Notes: generated by a model from the sequence alone, not told the origin. A stretch of DNA of 64,000 bases from Allomuricauda sp. NBRC 101325 (GCF_030268205.1 NZ_BSQF01000001.1:1284649-1348648), one strand, 5' to 3'. Shown: positions 24,626 to 33,426, numbered from the stretch's first letter. Program-made: numbers and translations.

Positions 24626-25321
24626 CTAACCCAAATTTTCTTTGAAAACCATTGGGCTTGTAGCATTATTTACGTTGAAATCACCTATTTTGGTTCTTCT
24701 GAGGGCTGATAAATAGGCTCCAGAACCCAAAGCTTTTCCAAAATCGTGGGCCAATGAACGGATATAAGTTCCCTTACTGCAAACCACTCTAAAATCTAAT
24801 TCCGGTAATTCTATTCGAGTGATTTCAAACTCAGAAATCTCGATTTTCCTTGATTTTATCTCAACTTCCTTGCCTTCCCGCGCTAATTCATACAAACGTT
24901 TTCCATCTTTTTTAAGTGCTGAAAATACAGGAGGTACTTGATCAATTTCGCCTAAAAATTGTTCGGTTGCAGTTTGAATAGCTTCATCGGTAATATGTCC
25001 GGTTGGAAAAGTTGCATTGATTTCCGTTTCCATATCGTAGGAAGGACGGGTAGCGCCAAGGGTAATCGTGCCAGTATATTCTTTTACTTGACCTTGAAGT
25101 TCTGGGATTTTTTTGGTGAATTTCCCTGTGCAAATAATCAATAGTCCCGTAGCCAATGGATCTAAGGTGCCAGCATGGCCAATCTTAATTTTCTTAAGTT
25201 GAAACTTTTTGCGGATGGCCCATTTTAAAGCATTCACCGCCTGAAACGAACTCCATTCCAGCGGTTTGTCAATCAGCAGGATTTGACCTTCTAAAAAATC
25301 TTCTTTGGTGTTCAAGGACAT
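24626..25321 (-). CDS. truB: tRNA pseudouridine(55) synthase
   Basis: TruB makes the T-loop pseudouridine 55 in tRNAs. The 231-residue protein has the start ILLIDKPLEWSSFQAVN, the catalytic motif GHAGTLDPLATGLL (Asp near residue 53) and the late YIRSLAHDFGKALGSGAYL. It lacks a C-terminal PUA domain, common for the short bacterial form. I chose ATG 25321, as the upstream extension lies across the intergenic region and has no similarity. It follows uppP by 25 bp. Confidence 0.96.
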   Translation of the reverse strand: MSLNTKEDFLEGQILLIDKPLEWSSFQAVNALKWAIRKKFQLKKIKIGHAGTLDPLATGLLIICTGKFTKKIPELQGQVKEYTGTITLGATRPSYDMETEINATFPTGHITDEAIQTATEQFLGEIDQVPPVFSALKKDGKRLYELAREGKEVEIKSRKIEISEFEITRIELPELDFRVVCSKGTYIRSLAHDFGKALGSGAYLSALRRTKIGDFNVNNATSPMVFKENLG

Positions 25322-25346
25322 TTGGGTTTGCGGCAAAGGTAAAAAT

Positions 25347-26141
25347 CTATCCCCAAATGCTCCAAGCAAGTGCGATAAGGCCAACAATCAAACAGTAAAT
25401 CGCAAAATAGGTAAGCTTGCTTTGGCGTACCAATTTGATCATCCACGTACATGCGGCAAGACCTGCAACAAAGGCAGCGATAAATCCTGCTCCCATGGCA
25501 ACTGCTTGATCTCCATGGAAATTGATGTCACCCCCCATTAAATCTTTGGCAACTTTTCCAAGGATCAAGGGAACTACCATCAAAAATGAAAAACGGGCCG
25601 ATTTTGTTTTGTCAACTCCTAATAGTACGGCGGCAGAAATGGTCGCCCCACTTCGGGATATGCCTGGTAAAATGGCAACGGCTTGTGCCATTCCAATGAC
25701 GAATGAACTTCGGAACGAAACGCCTTTGTCGGTAGTTTTGGCCAAATCGGCCAAATACAATAAAAATGCAGTAATGATCAGCATGATGCCCACGATAACA
25801 ATGGCGCCATCAAAAAACACCTCGATAAAATCATTTAGAAAAAGCCCGACCAAAGCAGCGGGAATCATGGAAATGATGATTTTCAATGAAAACTGGGTTT
25901 CCTCGTTCCATTTAAATTGAAACAACCCTTTAAATATGTCTATAATGTCTTTTCTGAAGACAACAATGGTGCTCAATGCCGTGGCAAAGTGAAGAATCAC
26001 GGTAAACAATAGGCTTTCTTCAGGAACGGCCTGAGCGCCCAAAATAGCTTTTCCCAATTCTAAGTGACCGCTGGAGGAAACAGGTAAAAATTCGGTCAAT
26101 CCTTGGATGATTCCGAGGATTATAGCATCAATTAATTCCAA
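25347..26141 (-). CDS. uppP: Undecaprenyl-diphosphatase
   Basis: UppP (BacA) dephosphorylates undecaprenyl pyrophosphate to recycle the lipid carrier for peptidoglycan and O-antigen. The 264-residue membrane protein carries the two signature motifs GLTEFLPVSSSGHLELG (residues about 14-30) and LPGISRSGATI (about 157-168), both facing the catalytic site. It lies 1 bp from the DUF3098 gene and is co-transcribed with ftsX upstream and truB downstream. Confidence 0.97.
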   Translation of the reverse strand: MELIDAIILGIIQGLTEFLPVSSSGHLELGKAILGAQAVPEESLLFTVILHFATALSTIVVFRKDIIDIFKGLFQFKWNEETQFSLKIIISMIPAALVGLFLNDFIEVFFDGAIVIVGIMLIITAFLLYLADLAKTTDKGVSFRSSFVIGMAQAVAILPGISRSGATISAAVLLGVDKTKSARFSFLMVVPLILGKVAKDLMGGDINFHGDQAVAMGAGFIAAFVAGLAACTWMIKLVRQSKLTYFAIYCLIVGLIALAWSIWG

Positions 26142-26142
26142 A

Positions 26143-26409
26143 TTACTCCTTGTTTTTCTTGTTTGGGTTCAACAATATGGCATACACTTGAATGCCAAGG
26201 CCAATTAAAATTAAAGTTGGAGCAAGACGAATTCTCCTAAAATTATAGATCTCAGGATTAAAAACGTTGGGGTCATCACTTCCACCACCGCTCATCAAAA
26301 TAAATCCAAGGGCTATAAAAGCAATTCCTATAAATAGGAAGAGGTAATTTTTCTTCTGGAAAACAAACTCCTTGTTGGGTTGTTGGTTGTTTTTGTTTTT
26401 CTTGCTCAT
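26143..26409 (-). CDS. DUF3098 family small membrane protein
   Basis: The 88-residue protein has two transmembrane helices (residues about 23-40 and 63-78) joined by a loop with GGSDDPNVFNPEIYNFRRI, the DUF3098 signature, and lysine-rich termini. The family is found between ftsX and uppP in many Flavobacteriia, as here, suggesting a cell-envelope or division-linked role. No biochemical function is known to me. Confidence 0.88.
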   Translation of the reverse strand: MSKKNKNNQQPNKEFVFQKKNYLFLFIGIAFIALGFILMSGGGSDDPNVFNPEIYNFRRIRLAPTLILIGLGIQVYAILLNPNKKNKE

Positions 26410-26509
26410 GCCGCAAATTTAAAGAAAAGATTCACAAAATGAACCTGTTGTGAAATGTATAACAGATGTTGTCTAGAGTCCAACCACGAAGCGGTCCAAT
26501 ATCAAGCAT

Positions 26510-27388
26510 CTAATAGTAAAGATCATCTGTTCTGAGATTCAAGAAACGTTGGGTGGCAAAGTGGGTACTGGCCCACGAAATCACGACGCCCAAACCAAAT
26601 ATTCCTGCAAACAAAACGATAAGAACAATATAATCTTGTATTAAGTTGAGTTCGGGGAAGTTTTTATCGATATAATACACCAAAATTCCCAAACCAATCA
26701 ATGCCACAACTGCTCCAAGCATACCCAATTTAATGTTCGTCCAAATAAAAGGTCTTCGAATAAAAGTTTTTGTCGCACCCACCATTTGCATGGTTTTGAT
26801 GATAAATCGTTTGGAATAAATGGACAGTCGAATGGAACTATTGATTAACAATACTGCAATCGCCATAAAAACTGCACTGGCCACCAAAATCCAAAGACTG
26901 ATTTTCCGTGCATTGTTGTTAAGGAGTGATATCAATGGTTTGTCGTAGCTCACTTCATCCACATAGGTTTTGGAAGCAATGTCTGCAGCTATGGTATCAA
27001 TTTGTTCGGGCGAAACAAAATCTGCCTTTAGGTGTACATCGATGGCATTTTTAAGGGGGTTGTATCCCAAAAATTCCACGAAATTCTCCCCAATATCCTC
27101 GCTGTACTGTTCAGCAGCATCCTCTTTCGAAATATAATCTGCCGATTTGGTGTATTCGGCCAAGGCCAAACTTTTTTGCAATTGGTCAATTTCTACCAAT
27201 TTGGCATTGTCTTTTAAAAATACCGATATCGTGATCTGTTCCTTAAAATGGTCACCCAATTTTTTGGTGTTGAGCACCAAAAGTCCCAAAACACCTAACA
27301 AGAATAGCACCAAGGCTATGCTCAGGGCAACGGAAAAGTAGGAGGAAATGAGTTTTCTTCGCTGGTATCGTTCAATATATTGACTCAT
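26510..27388 (-). CDS. ftsX: Cell division protein FtsX (permease-like)
   Basis: FtsX is the membrane partner of the FtsE ATPase and transmits a signal that activates peptidoglycan hydrolases at the septum. The 292-residue protein has an N-terminal transmembrane helix (about 17-38), an extracytoplasmic domain (FKEQITISVFLKDNA to about residue 165) and three C-terminal helices with the FtsX-type SIRLSIYSKRFIIKTMQMVGAT loop. I chose ATG 27388 (MSQYIERYQ); the extension to 27478 runs across the leuS promoter. ftsE is not in the window. Confidence 0.94.
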   Translation of the reverse strand: MSQYIERYQRRKLISSYFSVALSIALVLFLLGVLGLLVLNTKKLGDHFKEQITISVFLKDNAKLVEIDQLQKSLALAEYTKSADYISKEDAAEQYSEDIGENFVEFLGYNPLKNAIDVHLKADFVSPEQIDTIAADIASKTYVDEVSYDKPLISLLNNNARKISLWILVASAVFMAIAVLLINSSIRLSIYSKRFIIKTMQMVGATKTFIRRPFIWTNIKLGMLGAVVALIGLGILVYYIDKNFPELNLIQDYIVLIVLFAGIFGLGVVISWASTHFATQRFLNLRTDDLYY

Positions 27389-27444
27389 AAAGTGGAATCG
27401 GTACGTAAAAATAGAAAAGTAAATCGTATTTGGGGGATTAAACC

Positions 27445-27452
27445 TATTTTTG
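27445..27452 (+). promoter_or_regulatory. Candidate -7 box for leuS (TATTTTTG)
   Basis: Exact TAnnTTTG match, 24 bp before the chosen leuS ATG at 27477. A start at 27450 would lie inside the box, so it is disfavoured. Confidence 0.55.
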
Positions 27453-27476
27453 CACTCGAAAATGAACGAGATTAAC

Positions 27477-30400
27477 ATGAATTACGATTTCCGCGAAATT
27501 GAAGCCAAGTGGCAGAAGTATTGGGCAGAAAATGAAACTTTTAAAGCCTCGAACAATTCTGAAAAACCCAAATTTTATGCATTGTCCATGTTTCCTTACC
27601 CATCTGGGGCAGGGTTGCACGTAGGGCATCCGCTGGGATATATCGCCACCGACATCTATTCACGTTATAAAAGACACAAAGGGTTCAATGTGTTGCATCC
27701 AATGGGTTACGATTCTTTCGGATTGCCTGCGGAGCAATATGCCATTCAAACTGGGCAGCACCCCGCCATTACCACCGAAAATAACATCAACAGGTACCGA
27801 GAGCAGTTAAATCAGCTTGGTTTTTCATTTGATTGGAGTCGTGAAGTGCGTACCTCCAACCCACAATATTACAAGTGGACGCAATGGATTTTTATCCAAT
27901 TGTTCAACGCTTGGTACAACAAAAAATCTGATAAAGCGGAAAATATTTCCACTTTGATTTCCATTTTCGAAAAAGAGGGAAATGCAACCGTTGAAGCAGC
28001 TTGTGATGATGATGTTGCCACATTCACTGCTGGGGAATGGAATGCTTATTCGGAAAAGGAAAAGCAAGGAATTCTATTAAAATATAGATTGACTTATTTA
28101 GCGGATACCGAAGTGAACTGGTGTCCTGCTTTGGGAACCGTTTTGGCCAATGATGAAATCGTAAATGGGGTTTCCGAACGTGGAGGTCATCCTGTGGTTC
28201 GTAAAAAAATGACGCAATGGAGTATGCGCATCACAGCTTATGCACAGCGTTTGTTGGATGGATTGGACAACATTGATTGGCCTCAACCTTTAAAGGATTC
28301 CCAAACCAATTGGATTGGACGTTCTGTTGGAGCATCGGTCACTTTTAATGTATTGGACGCTGAGAGCCTGCCTGCCGGACAGGCAGGAAGTCGAAGCGAC
28401 CAAGATGTCACTTCGAGCGCAGTCGAGAAGTCTCAAGAAAATGTGATTTCGACTCCGCTCAATCACCTATATCAAATTGAAGTCTTCACCACCCGTCCCG
28501 ATACCATTTTTGGAGTTAGTTTTATGACATTGGCTCCAGAACATGAATTGGTGGCCAAAATCACAACGCCAGAACAAAAGGCAGAAGTAGAAGCTTACGT
28601 AGAAGCTACGGCAAAACGTTCCGAGCGAGATCGTATGGCCGATGTGAAAACCATATCAGGTGTGTTCACGGGCGCGTATGCTGAGCATCCCTTTACGAAG
28701 GAACCTATTCCTATCTGGATTGGCGATTACGTATTAGCCAGTTATGGAACAGGAGCCGTAATGGCGGTGCCTTGTGGCGATCAACGTGATTACGACTTCG
28801 CAAAATATTACGACATAGATATCCCCAACATTTTTGAGGGAGTTGATATTTCCGAAGAGGCTTTTGCTGACAAGGAAAGCACCATTATTGCCAATTCAAA
28901 CTTTTTGAATGGTCTTTCTTATAAAGATGCCATGAAGAAAATCATAACCGAATTGGAAAATATTGGACACGGAAAAGGAAAAGTGAACTACCGTTTGCGC
29001 GATGCTGTATTTAGCCGTCAGCGGTATTGGGGAGAGCCATTCCCAGTGTATTATGTGGATGGTATGCCGCAGATGATTGATTTGGAACATTTGCCTTTGG
29101 AACTTCCTGAAGTAGAAAAATACCTACCTACCGAGACAGGTGAGCCACCATTGGGCAACGCTACGGATTGGGCATGGAATATTGAAACAAATGAAGTAGT
29201 TAGCAATGACCTTATCGATAATGTCAATGTATTTCCGTTGGAGTTGAACACCATGCCTGGTTGGGCAGGGAGTTCCCAATACTTTAATAGGTATATGGAT
29301 CCACGCAATGATGATGCTATATTTTCTCCAGAAGCTATCAACTATTGGCAAGATGTAGATTTATATATTGGAGGTAGCGAACACGCTACGGGTCACTTGT
29401 TGTATTCCCGTTTCTGGCAGAAGTTTATGTTCGATATGGGTTATGTGACCAAGGACGAATTTGCCCAAAAATTGATCAACCAAGGGATGATTACGGGTAC
29501 AAGTGCGTTTATGCTTCGAAAGATTATTGATGTTAATGCAGTTGTTAAAGTTGATTCAGGTGTTGAAGAAATAGCTTTTCAAGCAACAATAATTACTGAT
29601 GTGGATTCGGTACTAAAGTATGAAGAAGCCGACCTTGAAAGAATTGCTATAGAACAGTTTGATAAATTCCTTTTGGAAGAGGGGCAAAGTATTGAAATAT
29701 TGGAAATAAATTATAATACTTCCAATATGCACCTTTCAGTAAGAGTGCCGGTTGAATTCGTTAATGCTTCTGACGAATTGGATGTACAAGCATTTGTGAA
29801 TAGTCCATATGGGAAAGATTATAAGTATGCATTCTTTGATAGTAATAAAACCTATCGAGAAATAGAAAAAATGTCCAAATCCAAATACAATGTCGTCAAC
29901 CCAGATGCTATTTGTGAGGAGTACGGGGCAGATTCCCTTCGTTTGTATGAAATGTTCTTAGGACCATTGGAACAATCCAAACCTTGGAACACCGCTGGAA
30001 TCACTGGAGTACATTCCTTCCTTAAAAAGCTTTGGAAACTTTATTCCCCATTTATCGATGGGTCGCTGAGCGGAGCCGAAGCGGAACCCACCGCCGAAAA
30101 TTTGAAAACCCTGCACAAAACCATCAAAAAAGTAGAAGAGGATATCGAGAACTTCTCGTTCAACACTTCGGTTTCTACTTTTATGATCTGTGTAAACAAA
30201 TTGACCGCTCAAAAATGTACCAGCAAAGCTATTTTGGAACCTTTGGCGATCTTGGTTTCGCCTTACGCGCCGCATATTGCCGAAGAGCTTTGGAGTCGTT
30301 TGGGTCATACGGAATCCATTGCTGAAGCACCATTCCCAAAGTTCGAAGAAAAGTACTTAGTGGAAAGCAGCAAGGAATACCCGATATCCTTCAATGGTAA

Positions 30401-30554
30401 AATGCGTTTTAAACTGGAATTGCCACTCGATATGAGCAAAGACGAAATTGAAGCTGCAGTTTTAGCCCACGAGAAAACACAGGAACAATTACAGGGCCGT
30501 GCTCCTAAAAAGGTGATTGTAGTCCCTGGAAAGATTGTAAATATTGTAGGATAG
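27477..30554 (+). CDS. leuS: Leucine--tRNA ligase, unusually long
   Basis: LeuRS charges tRNA-Leu and edits mischarged products. The 1025-residue protein has the HIGH-type motif GAGLHVGHPLGY near residue 45, the editing-domain motif TTRPDTIFG near residue 340, and KMSKSKYN near residue 800. It exceeds the usual 860-950 residues. A roughly 35-residue low-similarity segment (LDAESLPAGQAGSRS...ISTPLNHL) just before TTRPDT is encoded by repeat DNA. A second short repeat-coded stretch, SLSGAEAEPT, lies near residue 865. The segment before KMSKS (residues about 680-795) is also enlarged and AT-rich. I chose ATG 27477; 27462 is possible. The frame is intact throughout. Confidence 0.96.
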   Translation: MNYDFREIEAKWQKYWAENETFKASNNSEKPKFYALSMFPYPSGAGLHVGHPLGYIATDIYSRYKRHKGFNVLHPMGYDSFGLPAEQYAIQTGQHPAITTENNINRYREQLNQLGFSFDWSREVRTSNPQYYKWTQWIFIQLFNAWYNKKSDKAENISTLISIFEKEGNATVEAACDDDVATFTAGEWNAYSEKEKQGILLKYRLTYLADTEVNWCPALGTVLANDEIVNGVSERGGHPVVRKKMTQWSMRITAYAQRLLDGLDNIDWPQPLKDSQTNWIGRSVGASVTFNVLDAESLPAGQAGSRSDQDVTSSAVEKSQENVISTPLNHLYQIEVFTTRPDTIFGVSFMTLAPEHELVAKITTPEQKAEVEAYVEATAKRSERDRMADVKTISGVFTGAYAEHPFTKEPIPIWIGDYVLASYGTGAVMAVPCGDQRDYDFAKYYDIDIPNIFEGVDISEEAFADKESTIIANSNFLNGLSYKDAMKKIITELENIGHGKGKVNYRLRDAVFSRQRYWGEPFPVYYVDGMPQMIDLEHLPLELPEVEKYLPTETGEPPLGNATDWAWNIETNEVVSNDLIDNVNVFPLELNTMPGWAGSSQYFNRYMDPRNDDAIFSPEAINYWQDVDLYIGGSEHATGHLLYSRFWQKFMFDMGYVTKDEFAQKLINQGMITGTSAFMLRKIIDVNAVVKVDSGVEEIAFQATIITDVDSVLKYEEADLERIAIEQFDKFLLEEGQSIEILEINYNTSNMHLSVRVPVEFVNASDELDVQAFVNSPYGKDYKYAFFDSNKTYREIEKMSKSKYNVVNPDAICEEYGADSLRLYEMFLGPLEQSKPWNTAGITGVHSFLKKLWKLYSPFIDGSLSGAEAEPTAENLKTLHKTIKKVEEDIENFSFNTSVSTFMICVNKLTAQKCTSKAILEPLAILVSPYAPHIAEELWSRLGHTESIAEAPFPKFEEKYLVESSKEYPISFNGKMRFKLELPLDMSKDEIEAAVLAHEKTQEQLQGRAPKKVIVVPGKIVNIVG
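28361..28464 (+). repeat. Interspersed palindromic repeats inserted in frame within leuS
   Basis: CCTGCCTG (28367-28374) and CAGGCAGG (28380-28387) form an 8-bp inverted repeat. ACTTCGA...TCGAGAAGT follows at about 28410-28431, then GATTTCGACTCCGCTCAATC (28445-28464). I recognise these as members of the small repeats scattered through flavobacterial genomes, normally between genes. Here they encode extra residues in front of the LeuRS editing motif. Confidence 0.8.
30063..30083 (+). repeat. Second repeat-derived stretch in leuS
   Basis: TCGCTGAGCGGAGCCGAAGC closely matches the reverse complement of 28445-28464 (GATTGAGCGGAGTCGAAATC), so the same repeat unit occurs twice in one gene, in opposite orientation. 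It encodes SLSGAEAE. Confidence 0.6.
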
Positions 30555-30574
30555 TCCAATAAATCTACTTTTCT

Positions 30575-30643
30575 GTCATTCCGAACTGGATTCGGAATCT
30601 CATCGGTTTTATTATGAGAACCTGAAACTAGTTCAGGTTGACG
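30575..30643. repeat. Interspersed flavobacterial intergenic repeat
   Basis: GTCATTCCGAACTGGATTCGGAATCTCATC is followed by TGAGAACCTGAAACTAGTTCAGGTTGACG. Two imperfect hairpins are visible (ATTCCGAA/TTCGGAAT and ACCTGAA/TTCAGGT), within an outer inverted GTCA...TGAC frame. It occupies the first part of the 371-bp leuS-ald gap. Confidence 0.65.
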
Positions 30644-30687
30644 AAAACATCGACTTACGATAAAAACAATTCAAATTTTATAGTAAT

Positions 30688-30848
30688 ACCCCTGAAAAGC
30701 ATGCCGATCGGCATGCTTTTTTATTTTAAACCAATTATACCCCTAAAAAAATAGGGGTATGAGTTTAAAAAGGATTAAAAAAATATTTAACCCCTATGAA
30801 AAAAGGGGTATAAATGTTAAAAAACACTTATTTAATCGATTTACCCCT
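30688..30848. promoter_or_regulatory. Regularly spaced ACCCCT operator-like array upstream of ald
   Basis: ACCCCT starts at 30688, 30739, 30790 and 30843, giving spacings of 51, 51 and 53 bp. The middle two are inverted repeats of identical design, ACCCCT-N8-AGGGGT (30739-30758 and 30790-30809), the first extending to 9-bp arms (ATACCCCTA / TAGGGGTAT). The array ends about 43 bp before a weak -7 box (CAACTTTG, 30891-30898). It looks like binding sites for a dimeric or multimeric regulator. I do not recognise the regulator. Confidence 0.6.
30695..30725. terminator. Intrinsic terminator after leuS (26-bp perfect palindrome)
   Basis: AAAAGCATGCCGA and its exact complement TCGGCATGCTTTT form a perfect palindrome at 30695-30720, followed by TTATTTT. 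Confidence 0.85.
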
Positions 30849-30925
30849 GTTTTTTATCGAGTATGTGTGCTGTTTTTAGTTTTTTTTGTTCAACTTTGAC
30901 CCCGAAACCAAATAAAAGCAACAAA

Positions 30926-32026
30926 ATGACTGTTGGGATACCTAAAGAAATCAAGAATAACGAAAGTCGGGTCGGAATGACACCTGCTGGCGTTTTTGAA
31001 TTGGTAAAGAACAACCACACCGTTTATGTGCAATCAGGAGCAGGTGAAGGAAGTGGTTTTTTCAATCAGGATTACCAACAGGCTGGGGCCACTATTTTGG
31101 ATACCATCGGACAGGTGTATGCCATGAGCGATATGATCGTGAAGGTAAAAGAACCCATTGCCGAAGAATATAATTTAATTCAAAAAGGACAAATCGTATT
31201 TACCTATTTTCATTTTGCTTCCAGTGAGCCTTTAACTAGGGCCATGATCGAGAGCAAATCCATCTGTATTGCTTACGAAACAGTGGAGGATGAAGATGGT
31301 TCATTGCCCTTATTGACTCCAATGTCTGAAGTAGCTGGAAGAATGGCCATTCAGCAAGGGGCGAAATATTTGGAGAAACCTGTGAAAGGAAAAGGGGTGC
31401 TCTTGGGAGGTGTTCCCGGAGTATCGCCAGGACGTGTTTTGGTGTTGGGCGCAGGTGTCGTTGGGATACAGGCTGCAAAAATGGCAGCTGGTCTTGGTGC
31501 CCAAGTAACTGTAATGGATGTGAACATGAAGCGTCTTCGCTATGTGAACGACATTATGCCAAGCCATGTGATCACAGCGTTTTCAAACGAATTCAATATC
31601 AGAAAATATATAAAAACCCACGACCTTATTATAGGTGGTGTTCTGTTGAAAGGTGCAAAAGCCCCTAACTTGATCACTAGGGACATGCTTAAGGATATGC
31701 ATCCAGGTACGGTCATCGTTGATGTTGCCGTAGACCAAGGAGGATGTGTTGAAACGACCAGACCAACAACCCATGAGGAACCCACATTTATTGTAGATGA
31801 TGTGGTCCACTATTGTGTAGCCAATATGCCAGGGGCAGTGCCTTATACTTCTACTGTTGCCTTGACGAATGTAACACTGCCCTATGTGCTAAAATTGGCT
31901 AATCTGGGATGGCAAAGTGCTTGTAAACTCGATAAATCTCTCGCCAAAGGATTAAATATCGTTGAGGGAGAAGTGGTTTACAAAGAAATAGCAGAAGCCT
32001 TTCAATGGGAACCTGTTCTAGTGTAA
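30926..32026 (+). CDS. ald: Alanine dehydrogenase
   Basis: It interconverts L-alanine and pyruvate plus ammonia with NAD. The 366-residue protein shows VGIPKEIKNNESRVGMTPAG at the start, the active-site region VKVKEPIAEEY (Lys and nearby His in FTYFHFA), the Rossmann loop LGAGVVGIQAAKMAAGLGA and the late VANMPGAVPYTSTVALTN. I chose ATG 30926 to match the family start; the frame is open to 30863. Upstream lies the ACCCCT array, so expression is likely to be strongly regulated. Confidence 0.96.
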   Translation: MTVGIPKEIKNNESRVGMTPAGVFELVKNNHTVYVQSGAGEGSGFFNQDYQQAGATILDTIGQVYAMSDMIVKVKEPIAEEYNLIQKGQIVFTYFHFASSEPLTRAMIESKSICIAYETVEDEDGSLPLLTPMSEVAGRMAIQQGAKYLEKPVKGKGVLLGGVPGVSPGRVLVLGAGVVGIQAAKMAAGLGAQVTVMDVNMKRLRYVNDIMPSHVITAFSNEFNIRKYIKTHDLIIGGVLLKGAKAPNLITRDMLKDMHPGTVIVDVAVDQGGCVETTRPTTHEEPTFIVDDVVHYCVANMPGAVPYTSTVALTNVTLPYVLKLANLGWQSACKLDKSLAKGLNIVEGEVVYKEIAEAFQWEPVLV

Positions 32027-32047
32027 CTAACATTTTGACAGTTCATC

Positions 32048-32076
32048 AACCCCGCCAAATTTTGGCGGGGTTTTTG
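32048..32076 (+). terminator. Intrinsic terminator after ald
   Basis: AACCCCGCCAAA pairs with TTTGGCGGGGTT and is followed by a T run. Confidence 0.88.
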
Positions 32077-32119
32077 CTTTATATTGGTATATTTATAATA
32101 CCTAAAAGAAGATAAAGCT

Positions 32120-32821
32120 ATGTTTACATATTATATATTGATTGGTGGAATTGCTTTGGTAAGTTGGTTGGTGAGCAACCAATTAAAAAGCAAATTCAAG
32201 AAATATTCTAAGGTGCATCTGCGAAATGGGATGAGCGGTGCCGAGATTGCCCAAAAGATGTTGGATGATCATGGTATTCGTGACGTGAAGGTAATTTCCA
32301 CTCCGGGAATGCTTACCGACCACTATAACCCAAAGAACAAAACAGTGAATTTGAGTGAGGGTGTTTATAACCAGCGAAATGCTTCTGCTGCTGCAGTTGC
32401 GGCACACGAGTGTGGTCACGCGGTGCAACATGCCCAAGCCTATGAATGGTTGACCATGCGTTCCAAATTGGTGCCAGTGGTTAGTGTTACTTCGGGAATG
32501 TCAACGTGGATCGTATTTGGTGGTATTGCCCTGATGGCGGCAACAGGTGTTGCAGGTGGTATTGGTTTCTACATTGCCGTAGCGGGATTGATTATGATGG
32601 GGTTTGCTACTTTGTTCAGTTTTATTACTCTGCCAGTAGAGTATGATGCCAGTAAAAGAGCCTTGGTTTGGTTGAAACAAAAACATATGGTAACCCAAGA
32701 AGAATATGCTGGAGCTGAAGATGCCTTGAAATGGGCCGCTAGAACCTATTTGGTAGCTGCCCTGGGTGCTCTTGCCTCACTATTGTACTGGGCGTTACAA
32801 GTTTTTGGAGGAAGAGATTAA
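32120..32821 (+). CDS. YugP-type zinc metallopeptidase (membrane)
   Basis: The 233-residue protein has the zinc motif HECGHAVQHA (HExxH variant, near residue 95), preceded by VNLSEGVYNQRNASAAAVAA as in the YugP / neutral zinc metallopeptidase 2 family. An N-terminal helix, a hydrophobic hairpin (about 115-180) and a C-terminal helix (about 211-228) embed it in the membrane. LPVEYDASKRAL, conserved in the family, follows the hairpin. The substrate is unknown. It is flanked by terminators on both sides, so it is monocistronic. Confidence 0.9.
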   Translation: MFTYYILIGGIALVSWLVSNQLKSKFKKYSKVHLRNGMSGAEIAQKMLDDHGIRDVKVISTPGMLTDHYNPKNKTVNLSEGVYNQRNASAAAVAAHECGHAVQHAQAYEWLTMRSKLVPVVSVTSGMSTWIVFGGIALMAATGVAGGIGFYIAVAGLIMMGFATLFSFITLPVEYDASKRALVWLKQKHMVTQEEYAGAEDALKWAARTYLVAALGALASLLYWALQVFGGRD

Positions 32822-32841
32822 ATCTATATATCCTAAAAAAT

Positions 32842-32867
32842 AAAAGGGGCCGATTGGCCCCTTTTTT
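32842..32867. terminator. Intrinsic terminator between the zinc peptidase and ferritin genes
   Basis: AAAAGGGGCC / GGCCCCTTTT stem with a GATT tetraloop and a T run. Because it is symmetric it can also serve the convergent ferritin gene. Confidence 0.85.
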
Positions 32868-32887
32868 CATGACTTTTAAAGAATTGA

Positions 32888-33406
32888 CTAGTCAATCCAG
32901 TTCGCTACTTGATTGTCAATCATTTGAAGACCTACGCCTTCGGTTCCAGTAACCTGGATCATATCCAAGATATCCCGGATTGTATTTTCTTCTTCAACTT
33001 GTTCCATTACGAACCAATCCAAGAATCTTTCCGTAGTAATATCACCCAATTCGCGTGCTTTTTTTACAATATTATGAATAGAAGTGGTCACTTTTACTTC
33101 GTGCTCCAATGTACTTTCAAAAACATCCACGATAGAAGAGTAATCATGGTTGATGTTGGAAATTTCAGGAGAAATTGGACTACCACCAGTATCCACTAAA
33201 AATTTAAAGATTTTCATCATGTGTTCACGCTCCTCTTCGGTTTGTTTGTAGAAGAATTTGGCACTGGTAAAAAATCCATTTTGTTCGCACCAAGATGCCA
33301 TCGCCAAATAAATGGCAGAGGCATGGGCTTCCATTTTTATCTGTCCATTGAGCATATCCATGGATTCCACTTTAATGCTCATGCTCTGTCTAGCTATATC
33401 TTTCAT
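32888..33406 (-). CDS. Bacterial non-heme ferritin
   Basis: It oxidises and stores iron in a 24-subunit shell. The 172-residue protein has the di-iron ligands of the FtnA type: Glu in LNGQIKMEAHASAIYLAM, the EEEREHMMKIF motif, and MEQVEEENTIRDIL. The C-terminal region is normal. The start may be ATG 33406 (MKDIARQSM) or 33382 (MSIKVESMDML). Two adjacent palindromes sit over its likely promoter at 33427-33451. Confidence 0.94.
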   Translation of the reverse strand: MKDIARQSMSIKVESMDMLNGQIKMEAHASAIYLAMASWCEQNGFFTSAKFFYKQTEEEREHMMKIFKFLVDTGGSPISPEISNINHDYSSIVDVFESTLEHEVKVTTSIHNIVKKARELGDITTERFLDWFVMEQVEEENTIRDILDMIQVTGTEGVGLQMIDNQVANWID

Positions 33407-33426
33407 AGTTATATCTCTAAGAATTA

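Noticed and set aside
27477..30554. leuS as a pseudogene because of the inserted repeat
   Set aside because: The frame is uninterrupted and the HIGH, TTRPDT and KMSKS motifs are all intact.
30688..30848. CRISPR array as an explanation for the regular ACCCCT boxes
   Set aside because: The repeat is only 6-9 bp, spacers are AT-rich and similar, and no cas gene is near.
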